The position numbers were made by a program, and so were the translations under genes. The notes beneath the pieces are model-generated. The model did not search any database, was not told where the DNA came from, and worked only from the letters and a program-made list of their open reading frames with translations. 64,000 bases of DNA from Luzula sylvatica (lineage: Eukaryota > Streptophyta > Magnoliopsida > Poales > Juncaceae): NCBI GenBank assembly GCA_946800325.1, contig OX326956.1, positions 71,109,087 to 71,173,086 of the forward strand, in the 5' to 3' direction. Shown here one piece after another: positions 1-10,142 of the stretch (positions within the stretch are counted from its first letter, which is position 1; the number at the start of each line of letters is the position of its first letter).

Positions 1-117
1 ATTAAGATGTTGTGCTAGATATTTTACGAATAAGTAAAATAAAAAAAAATGCAATGTAAAATACTATTGAATAGTAAAAATGTTGGGTACTTTTATATTG
101 CACAAAAAAACAATGGT

Positions 118-300
118 CAGCCATATCGGAACCGTATCCTGCCGTATCGAAACGTATCGTACCGTATCGAAAATGTATCGTGTCGTATCGAAAACGTATC
201 GCGCAGTATCGGAATCGCATCGGTTCAAATTTGTATACTCCGATACGCAATGTGCCGTATCGGTGACGTATTCCTATCCGATGCGTATCGGATACAGGTA
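118..300. repeat. Degenerate CGTATCG motif array
   Basis: About ten variants of CGTATCG/CCGTATCG occur within 180 bases. The look is the same as the subterminal motif arrays of the hAT-type elements elsewhere in this window, so this may be one end of another such element. No terminal inverted repeat or target duplication could be placed, and the element may run off the window start. The flanking sequence to 816 is AT-rich with no gene recognised. Confidence 0.45.
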
Positions 301-816
301 CATTTCTTTTTTTGAATTATCTGCGCAACATAGTTCACTACTATACTTGTACCGGTACACTGTATGTTATAATCCCATCAAACGGGCCCTTAACTGATAT
401 TGTCCGTTGCATTCTGTTCAAATTGGGTCCAGCCGGTATGGCCCATGCCACCAATTTATAGTGATCTGACAGGGTTGCATAAATCTCTACGACTGCACAC
501 AGTTTAGCATCATATGCAACTTGCTATTACGTATTACGTATCCAATTTTAATTCTGAAACCCACGTTGCTCAATAAAACTTGGCCCATCTTTTGTGGAAA
601 TTAACTATTCAGCTAATGATTTCAGTAAGATTTTGTTATTATCATGATCTGTTATATTAATGGATACGTGTTAGTTGTATATAAGAACTTCTTTTTTTAT
701 TTTTGGAGGTGGTGGTATCTTATCTTATAATGAATCAAACATTAATTTTCATAATCAGACAATATAGAATATGCCAGTTCACGAGAATTATTTTATGGCA
801 GAAATTCATTAAATAA

Positions 817-1128
817 GGGAAATTATACCCTGCCCCCCAAACCCATCACAACACTCACGATGGGTATGGGATTTTTTTTTGGGTTGGGTTGGGTGTTAAT
901 TCCCAACTCCAATTTGCACCCCACTCTCTCTCCAAATTAATTAATGTAATTAATGCTTCGAATTAACAGTTAATTTGTGAGTCAATTAACACATCATATT
1001 AGTACATAATAATTCATTAATTCAATTAACAGCTAATTCAAAGCATTGTTAATCGAGTGGGTAATTTTTGGGAGATGGATAGGGTATCAAGGATGTGGTG
1101 ATGGATTTGGGGGGTATAGTAAATGGCC
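817..1128. mobile_element. MITE with 11-bp flanking direct repeats (Mutator-like)
   Basis: The ends are inverted copies of each other: the left reads GGGAAATTATACCCTGCCCC and the complement of the right reads GGCCATTTACTATACCCCCC, both followed by related CAAA(C/T)CCATCAC sequence. TCATTAAATAA flanks both sides (806-816 and 1129-1139). The interior is rich in TTAATTAA. The same termini with a 9-bp duplication are seen at 32765-33047. There is no coding capacity. Mutator superfamily is inferred from duplication length and long inverted ends. Confidence 0.7.
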
Positions 1129-1139
1129 TCATTAAATAA

Positions 1140-2829
1140 AGTGCCACGTGGAGGTGGGGAAGATAGGATTCGGCTCCCACGTTCGTGTGTATTGAAGGAA
1201 ATATCGAAGCTGCTGTCATGTGTCTTTGTTTCTTAATTTCATTTCTTAATTTATTTTTTATTTATATAAATAATATTATTGCAAGAGCTAACATAATTTA
1301 ACAAAAAACAAATTTTAAAAAATGACTATTTTGTCCTCATTAATACTCTTATTTATTAACATTATTATATTTCATAAATTATGCACAAAAAAAATTATAT
1401 ATAAAAAATTATAATTTTTAAAAATAACTTGCACAAATTTTATTGAATCCACATATTAGAAATAATAATTTGCAAATTTTAAATTGGATATTCTTGGATA
1501 GCAATTTTTTTTTTCAATTACGAAGATCGAATACAATTTTTTTTTATTTTAAAAATTGAAGAGTATATTTTGTTTTATTTTGTCTTATAATATTCACTAA
1601 CAAGAGAGCATATACGAGCAAATTTATTTATTTATGTTTTCGTATTTGCTAGATTTTATTTTATACATTACAATAAAATAACTAATTGTGAACTCATGTT
1701 AGCTCTTCCTATAACGTCACACTTTATATATTATATATATTTAATCAGTTAGTAACTCGATTATTGGGATATTGTTTTTTTTTTTCCGTTGTTAAACAGA
1801 GATTGCAAGACTGCTCGTCCATGATTAATTAAAATATTAGTGAAATATCAAATTATCGATTTGTCCTATGATATATTTGAAAATAATATATTTGAATATA
1901 CCTAGTAGGGTTTTAAAAAATATCATGCAAACAGTTTTGTATGGCTGAATATTAAGGTAATTGATGGAGGGGACGTTCAAAGAATTAAATAAATGGCCAG
2001 ATCTTAGCTGTCAAATTAAATAATTACATGTTAAGTACATGTATACATATTTATATTATCTACGTGCCATCTTGTAAGTTACTACCGGGAGCCCAATAAC
2101 ATTATCAATTGTCAATTTACTATGTTCTCAACATTAAAGAAAATCACAAAAAAAATATTATTATAAGAAATAATTCATAATTAAGGATTCAAATGCGTGA
2201 TGCATGAGAATTTTTTTGTTATTTAGATTAGATGTAAGATAAGATATAACAATAATGCAATGGCATGATTTTTTATGTAGATATAACATATCAATACGAG
2301 AATTCTACAAAAAAATAAATCTAAACTTTTCTCTGAAAAAATTAAAAATTGCTTTCGAATGTTCCGAAAAACTCTTTAAACAAAATTACATTTTGTTTAA
2401 AGAAATCAATAATGATGACTTTATGGAGATGAAGCAACAATCAATACCTCTGAGGTTATTCTCAACAATTATTGAGCTCACAGACTTGTTCTCGGTGTGT
2501 GCAGAGAGAGAAGGTGGTCGATAGATCGAAAGCGAAAGAGAAAGGAAGGGTGTGGTGATAGGATTATTGCATTGTCAAAATCCAGTAATTCAATTTCATT
2601 TTCAAGAATCTGGAAATGTTTTCCTGCTTTTCAATTCAGGTTGTGTTGATTGTTTTTTAGTCTTGTGAGAATATTAGTATAAGGAAAATATGTTAGGATA
2701 TATGATTCCATTCATGTAATTCTAATTACAATTCTAATCCTATAGTAATTGTAAAATTTCGAATGAAAATATAAATGGACGAGGGACTCGTGAGAACTCT
2801 CTATTCTTCTAAAAAAAATGACATTTTCA
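1140..2829. other. AT-rich intergenic DNA
   Basis: Strongly AT-rich, with many short homopolymers. Short open frames (for example 2255-2524 on +) have low-complexity Lys/Phe/Ile composition and match nothing I recognise. No gene, RNA or complete transposon was identified. Confidence 0.5.
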
Positions 2830-3079
2830 TTTACCTTTGTAAGGATCAAATTTATCATTGGATGGTGTTAAATTTATTTTAGACCAAAATATTTCTCTAT
2901 ATTCCATATTTAATTTTATTAAGCTCATTTTGCTTCTTTTTTTTATTAATTTTAAAATATTCCCTAAATATTTTTTTCACATGTACTAATCTAAAAAACA
3001 AAAATAGACTATATTTTGTATTTATATTTTTAATATTCATTTATGAGAAAAAAATCCTCAGTAATTTTTCCCTAGCATA

Positions 3080-3960
3080 CACTACAACAAAACATAATAT
3101 TGCCTACAACAATTTTCGTCTCCAATAATCCGTAGCCAATAATTGGTATCTAATATTATTATTGGCTACGGATGTCATCTCCAATAATATTATTAGAGAC
3201 GGAATTATTGACTACCACAAAATTCGTTTCCAAAATTATTATCGCTACCACATTGCATGCCGCCAATAATAATATGGCTACTATTTTATGATAGTAGCTA
3301 ACAATAGTAGTCATCGTCAATACTATTATTGACTACAACCGTAAAAGTGGTAACCAATATTATTATTGGCGACGGGCATTACAGTTGTAGCAAATAACAA
3401 TATTGGTGACGACTACTATTATTGGCTACCGTCCCACGTGATCGTCGCTAAAAATACTTTTTTTTTTAATTCAAAAATATCCAAAAATCAAATTAAAAAA
3501 TGATAAATTTAAATTACAAATATAAATAATCGCAACAAAACACCATAATTCAATGCATACAAAAACAACATTATTCGCAATTCATAATTCAGTGCAAACA
3601 AACATAAATCTAACATACACATATAAATCAAAATAAACTTGCATAAATCTAACATACAAACATAACTAACAAAGATATTTGACATTTCTCATTTCATTGG
3701 CACCGTCACTAAAAAATGGCTTCACGGTGTTTTCGACAAAATTGTTTGTCGAGTTGTTCCCTCCATCCCCGGATTGCGTATTTACAATTAAATTAATCAT
3801 TTAATCACTGAAAATTAGAAAAATTATAAAAACAGGGGACAAACTCAATGACCCGCCTCAAACGACGGATGCATGTGTAATGGCGTGATGAATGTTTGCA
3901 GACGACCCAGTGTGTATATTAACAAATTAAACAAAACAACAAATTGATGAAATCTAATTG
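3080..3960. mobile_element. CACTA-like transposon end with TATTGGCTAC repeats
   Basis: The segment starts with CACTACAACAAAAC, close to the CACTACAAnAAAA terminus common in plant CACTA (En/Spm) elements. It is followed to about 3450 by a dense array of TATTATTGGCTAC and its complement, as expected of CACTA subterminal repeats. Matching units recur at 5985-6190. No transposase frame was recognised, and a 3-bp target duplication could not be confirmed. Call rests on terminus and subterminal architecture only. Confidence 0.5.
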
Positions 3961-3966
3961 CATCCA

Positions 3967-5945
3967 GACTCTTGAACCTTTATAAGATTTCGGTATCGAA
4001 TCGTATCACATACAATCTGAATTTCGTGTGTGCATTATATCTATGCCCCAAACTCCAATCGGATTGGCTTGGACGGTTAAGTCACAACCACTACCCACAT
4101 ATCGTCCAATCGAACAACCAATGTGTCCGAATTTGGCCTAAGATCAAGTTAGTCCTCAATCAATTCATACCATCCTATCGACACATACAATATTGCGCCT
4201 CCGACTTTGGCCTGAAACCGCGCAATATGTGATGACCAATCCTGGCGGCTGTGGACATGGAAGGCATTTTTGACTACATAAATATTATGAGGGGTCATGA
4301 TATACATGTTTTTATCTTCGACATAATCATATTATATCAATATATCACAAGATTTATTAACCATTAACCTTTAATGGTTATCCCATATGAATGTATGCAT
4401 TATTTGAATTTTATTGATATAAAAAACTAATTAAGTTTTCGAAGTTTGTAGTCAAAAACAGAATTTGACAGACATAACCCCTTCCTATCGAACGCAAGTC
4501 CAACTTTGTTCGAACGGACCAACTCGTGTAACTTTTACACAAAACATAAGTCTTTTCGTTCGAATGCAAGCCAACCTCCGTTCGAACAGACCCAACTGTA
4601 TAACACTACGGTTTTGATTGTGATTACTTTTGCAGGAGGTATGACGTCATTCCTTGCGGCAACCACATACAATTACACGGATCCTTCCGTTCGAAAGCAA
4701 GCTGGCTCCGTTCGAATGATCTTGTCATTCCTTATCCACTCCTACTACGTGACTTCTCCGTGGCATCCCATCATTCCAATTCCGTTCGAATGGAATAACG
4801 CTTCCGTTCGAACGGAGAGCAACGAGAATTCACAATTTTGTCTGATTTTTCTATCATTTTCGATCGTTTTCAAAATAATCAATCATGAAACTTTTTCATG
4901 TTCACTCCTAGATACTCTCAATCATCACACGATTGATCTCTAGTGGGTTTTACTTGTGATTTTGATCGAAACTTATATGCGCAGCGGAATGGGAGACACG
5001 GTGTCCTTCCCGTAATCCAGGATCATGCCACTGTTGGGAATCGGAGCACATCCCCGCTCATATAACACTTATACGTGCATGAACGCATATAACACTTATA
5101 CGTGCATGATTCGGCAGTCGAATCGATGACGATCGTTCTGATACCACTGTTGGGAATCGGAGCACATCCCCCACAGCGAAATGGGAGACACGGTGTCCTT
5201 CCCGTAATCCAGGATCATGCCGTCGATTTGATCGTCAAACTTTATGCAATATCTAATATTACAAGTCGCACCTTCATGAAATTGATCAAGAACAAAGGAT
5301 TGCCGCGCTTGTTTCTCCTTTGTGCTTGCTTTTCGACAACGGGTGTGTCCCACGCCCCCATGACTCGACACGTTAGAACAAGTACTCTTCTTCTTCTTTG
5401 TCGAACCGAAACAGTTTCGGTATAACTCCAACTTCTCACTGGTTGATCACAATCGAGAGTCACACATGTAACTCATCTAAACATATCCATGTGAGTTGTC
5501 ATTCTTCGGTTATGTCTGTGACTGCATAGATGACACGAACGTAAACTTGCTTAATCACTCCTTTGGAGAGAAAATCAGATTTTCTCCATTTTCTCTCTCT
5601 ATTTGGTGTTCACATTCTCTAGAACAATTCTTAGAAAGTTGCATACTTTTAGTTACACTTGTTAAAATGAATTCGGACAAGATTAGATTAGTTAGAAACA
5701 GAGAGAAACATCATATATATATATAAGGATAAGCCAAGGAGTGTGTATAACTATTATACAATGTCATAACACCTTTCGTTCGGACGCATAGCATGCTCCG
5801 TTCGAATGGAATGAGTTATGTCTCTGAATTTATTATGTGCAATCCTATTGCATAAAAACTTGTATGCTTTCGTTCGAACGGAAAAATCATTCCGTTTGAA
5901 CGGAATATCCTTTGTTAAAACTCAAATAAATTAATTAAAATATTA
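3967..5945 (-). mobile_element. Copia leader plus partial 5' LTR (fragment)
   Basis: Reading on the minus strand: a partial LTR (about 5945 to 5147), a primer binding site complementary to initiator tRNA-Met (+ strand GCTCTGATACCA at about 5134-5145), then leader sequence to 3967. The leader is clearly related to the larger decayed Copia at 20328-29487 (3967-4330 matches about 26255-27310; 4850-4970 matches 28230-28330). The LTR edge is rearranged: about 40 bases at 4989-5029 recur at 5180-5221. Clusters of TTCGAA palindromes occur both in the leader (4490-4820) and in the LTR part (5775-5905). No coding region is left. Confidence 0.7.

Positions 5946-5950
<5 letters not shown>

Positions 5951-5982
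<32 letters not shown>
5951..5982. repeat. (TA)16 microsatellite
   Basis: Pure TA dinucleotide run at the junction between the Copia LTR fragment and the second TATTGGCTAC array. Confidence 0.95.
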
Positions 5983-5984
<2 letters not shown>

Positions 5985-5987
<3 letters not shown>

Positions 5988-6190
5988 TTGACTACAGATT
6001 AAGTGGTAGTCAATAATGTATCTTGGTTCCAATAATATTATTGACTAGCAAAGATCGTAGTATTATTTGTAACTATCAATGTGAGTATTGGCTACCAAAA
6101 TTAATATTGGTTAAAAGGATGGTATTATTGGCTATCGAGTGGTACTCAATAATATTTTGTGGTAGTTAATAATATGTTCTCCGGAGATGT
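5985..6190. repeat. Second TATTGGCTAC/GGTAGTCAATAAT array
   Basis: Units such as TATTATTGGCTA and GTGGTAGTCAATAAT mirror those at 3100-3450, consistent with the far side of the same CACTA-like element after insertion of the Copia fragment. Confidence 0.5.
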
Positions 6191-6670
6191 CAGATATTTT
6201 TCTTAAATATTTTTAAATGAGTTTTTTACTTCAATATACCTAATATACCTTTTGAATTACAATGCATTTTTTGGTTACATAACTTCCATAATATATCTTG
6301 GTAGATATATGACATATCTTTTAAAATAATATTATTCCGTTTAAATTATATAAATATAACATATATTTTTTGGTTTTTTTTAAATTACTACAAGTTTAAA
6401 AAAAAATGTGTGGAGTTTTTTTAATTAACAAATAAAATATATTATGAAATTAAATATGAAATATAGAGAGATATTTTGATCCTAATTTTTTTAACAACAT
6501 CCAATTTTATATTGAACCCTTAAAATGGGGATATGTTTTATTATAGTGAGTTTTTTAATATTAAAAAAATTAGGGATTTTTTTTAATTTCAAACAATTAG
6601 GTTTTTTTTTCAGAATTCCCATATATTAATAGCTACGTGCACTTCCACATGTCTTTGTGCATGTTATAGG

Positions 6671-7367
6671 TAGAGCTGGCAAAATCTGACCCGACCCGAA
6701 AAAATGACCCGACCCGTCCGAACCCGAACCCAACCCGATCCGAAAATGTTGACAAGTCAACGACCCGAACCCGAAACCGAAACCGAAACTGAATTACCCG
6801 AATTCGAAATCGACCCGAAACCGAATGACGCGAAACCGAATGACCCGAACCCGGAATCGACCCGAAACCCGAACGACCCGAAACCCGAACTAACCCGAAC
6901 CCAAATGACCCGAAATTCATGACCCGAATGACTCGAAAATTAAAATATTATTTTTTAAATCAATATAATATTGCTAAAATATCTTGGAATCAATAAAATA
7001 AATCCGGAATTACCCGAAAACTAAATTTTTGGAAAATCGAATTATTCGAAATCAAATTTTGCGAGATCCGAATTACCCCAAAATCAGAATAGCCAAGACT
7101 CGAATGACCCGAAAATCGAAACGACCCGAAACTGAACGACCCGAAAACCGAAACGACCCGAACCCGAACGACTCGAAAACCGAAACAACCCGAACCCGAA
7201 CGACCCGAAAACCGAAACGAGACGAAACAGAACGACCCGAAAACCGAAACGACCCGAACCCGAACGACCCGAAACCCGAACCACCCGCGACCCGAATGAC
7301 CCGAATGATCCGTAAACCGAAACGATCCGACCCGAACCCGATCCGACCCGCCCGATTGCCACCTCTT
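6671..7367. mobile_element. hAT-type MITE with GACCCGAA motif array
   Basis: Perfect 8-bp target duplication GTTATAGG (6663-6670 and 7368-7375). Ends are TAGAGCTGGCAA on the left and, as complement of the right end, AAGAGGTGGCAA. The subterminal regions are filled with dozens of GACCCGAA/ACCCGAACCC/ACCGAAACG units, in the same orientation across most of the element. Open frames here are only translations of these repeats. The 8-bp duplication and short imperfect inverted ends fit the hAT superfamily. No transposase, so non-autonomous. Confidence 0.85.
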
Positions 7368-9830
7368 GTTATAGGTTGTAAACAATTTATTTTATCCTTA
7401 GCTAGCGAAGTTTGTGTTAAATAATTGTTGGAATAGTATACCTATTTTTACCTACCTATGCAGAAGTAAAATAAGTAAATAATATATATATATATAGGAC
7501 ACAATTAATTCGGTCTTAATTAGGCATTGAAATTATCTCCAATCAAACCGACCAACATACATTTCACCAAGGTTTCTAGAAACTCTTTTCGTACCAGATA
7601 CATTGAGTAACTTTCTGGCAACGTATATTCAATTCTCATTCATGACAAGATTATTTTTGGTCTGCATGATCCTTCTTTTTACAAAGTACTAAATCTTTTT
7701 TTTTTTGCTGTGATGCAGATAAATATAATCATTAACATGTGGAATATAAATTTATTGTTGATTGCTTAAATGACAAGAAAAGTATGTTCCAACCGAAAAG
7801 AATGTGAGGTTCTAGATCATGACAAATGCCCAAGTCGAACCCCACACTCAGATATTAAAAGAATCGTTCTAAGTACTTATAATATTACATATTATTTTGA
7901 CGGCAGTAACAAATATTCTAAAACAAAAATATGTTATATACCACATTTTTATAATTTTATTAAGTTTGATAATTCTTATGTTTCACAATCATTTCGAGTT
8001 ATGCAAGTAAATGACTTATTAAGCATGTTTAGCGAGATATAAGGTTTTAGTCCATTATAGAGGATGTAAAATTTATTAATGAAATGAAATAGACGTAGAA
8101 CATACAAGCCAACTTTATTATTCTAAAAAAAACTTATTGTTTTTTTTACTAGATAATAGTTATAAGTATTATTGTTCATTTAAAATTGGATAGTTTAAAA
8201 AGTTATGTTGGTTTCAAAAATATGTACTGAAAAGGTTATATTCAACATTGGTAATGTAATATTAGTCAAACAAAGATCAAGTGAATATGAGGTTTTATCT
8301 TAAGTACCTGTCTCCAAATTTAATGGATCTCACGGATAAGCCAAATTAATAAATTATATTCTTCTGAAAGATTAATTATGGAAAACCGGCAAGAAATGCG
8401 AAAAGTCGTAACTCACAACATGGCATTTCTGAAAAATCAAGAATAAAATGCTTTAAATTCGAGTCAGATAGTCATGGCCTATGATTTATAAAGTGTAAAT
8501 TAGGTCATATTTATAGATCTGATCTAAACTTCCGAGCATGTTATAATACGGTAATGTGCATTCCTAATTATGTAGGGGTCATGGAAATATTAATGTGCTG
8601 TTTAATCATGCTCATCAACCCGCAATTTGCGCCTAATGGAACATCACATTATGCTAACCTTTTTTTTAAAAGATAATGTTCCATTGCACTCATCTTTTTA
8701 TATATATATAATTGATTGCACTCATTTCTTTGTAGAATCCTTTTGAATTTACATATTAAGCCTCCATTTTTCTTTAGGGAAATTGTATTTTGGAATCAGA
8801 TTTAAACAAAATAGTCTGGTGACCTCACAATTTTCTAATTAACCAAGTTAATTAGCATGGTAATTAACAATGAGGTTTGAATTAATAATTTTTAAAAATT
8901 ATATAGAAATTGTCAAATCCAGATAGATGTTAATTCTGTGAATATTAATTCGGATGGTGTTAATTATAATGGTAATTAAATAGATTAATTTTAATATGAA
9001 GATGTTTCGTTGAAATCGGATGAGTGTAAACTATAATGTTATTAATACGATTTATTATTTATCATGATATATAATTTAATATAATTTAATATGTTTACTA
9101 TTTAAATATCAACACATCGAAATATCAAAGAAAGATATACAATTTTTTTCTATATGATATATATTGTGATGCACTTGACTAGAAGTTCCCCATTAGATTG
9201 GTAAATAATATACAGATTATTTTTGCTTACTTATCTTCCATTTATTGCTTACCCATCATCAACTTTTAAGATTGCACATATTATGTGTTACATTAAATTT
9301 ATATATTGTTCAAATAGGAAAAAGAAAAAAAAAATCAATTACAAAAATTACTAGACTCGTGATTTAACATGCTTTTAATTGCTTATATAAAATTGTGACA
9401 ACAAAGTAGTATGTAGTTATAATAAGCAAATATATAGGCAATTATATCGATAGTAATTTTGAGGATTTGCTTCTGCGTCCTCAGCATTATTGCAAGAGTA
9501 ATAATATGATCATATAATTCAATCACACCATAAATTTGACACAAATATTTAAATTGACAATAATTTATATATTTGCATCAAATTTGTACTTGGATTCGAT
9601 GGCATATCATTCTTATTGCAAAATAGCACAAGTAATATAATGCATTTTATATTCTATTTAATGAAAAAACAACGTATGTTAAATCCATACAATATCAATT
9701 TTAAACATGAAAATGTATAGTTCATTAATATATAAATTTAAATTTAAAGAAACTTTATCAACCTTGTTTGCTCATTCCAACACAATACTTCCTATGCTAT
9801 AGTGTGGTAATTAGTATACAAGCCAATTTA
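7368..9830. other. AT-rich intergenic DNA
   Basis: No gene recognised. A 90-codon + strand frame at 7770-8042 has no recognisable domain and no codon or promoter support. A possible GGGAAATT...-type MITE end lies near 8777 followed by TTAATTA-rich sequence, but its partner was not found. Confidence 0.5.
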
Positions 9831-9842
9831 AATTGGTCTTTG

Positions 9843-10130
9843 CGATAGCATGGAATGTATGGAAGAACCGAAATGCTATAATTTTCAGGGGACGAGGGGC
9901 GACGCCGAACATAATTTTGGCAATGGCTAACCGAGAAGCTAATTCTTGGTGGGGATGCATGGACAAAACTCAAGACAGAGAGGTCCGGAGAATTTGAGGT
10001 CTCGAAGGTATTCTCTAAGGATCTTTTCTTGATGAACAATTAATTTTTGTAACTTGAATGTAAATATACTATTTGGGATATATAAAAACTATACAAGAGC
10101 TCGGCAATTTGCCGACCTCATTCAAAAAAA
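9843..10130 (+). mobile_element. Severely 5'-truncated LINE (L1) tail
   Basis: Perfect 12-bp target duplication AATTGGTCTTTG at 9831-9842 and 10131-10142. The insert is 288 bases, ends in a short poly(A), and its first half translates to the end of an L1 ORF2 (FAIAWNVWKNRNAIIFRG, then a stop). This is the normal C-terminus of plant LINE reverse transcriptase proteins; compare WTIWNERNQRIFRRK at the end of the full-length element at 53985-60412. Extreme 5' truncation is typical of target-primed reverse transcription. It differs in sequence from both other LINEs here. Confidence 0.85.
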
Positions 10131-10142
10131 AATTGGTCTTTG

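Larger units (their letters stand above)
2830..6548. repeat. Long imperfect inverted repeat enclosing nested TE fragments
   Basis: The left arm (about 2830-2960) and the reverse complement of the right arm (about 6420-6540) align over about 120 bases. Shared blocks include TTGGATG(G/T)TGTTAAA, GATCAAAAT-like sequence and TCTCTATATT(C/T)CATATTTAATTT. Between the arms lie a CACTA-like segment and a broken Copia leader/LTR. This suggests one old transposon with long inverted ends that received later insertions. No target duplication was found at the outer edges, so the ends are approximate. Confidence 0.45.

Noticed and set aside
2255..2524. 89-codon open frame as a small gene
   Set aside because: Low-complexity Lys/Phe/Ile composition, no promoter, no domain, and the surrounding DNA is equally AT-rich.
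7029..7424. 131-codon frames on both strands in the hAT-type element
   Set aside because: Both are translations of the GACCCGAA repeat array; the period makes every frame open.
7770..8042. 90-codon frame as a protein gene
   Set aside because: No recognisable domain and no paralogue in the window; it may be chance.
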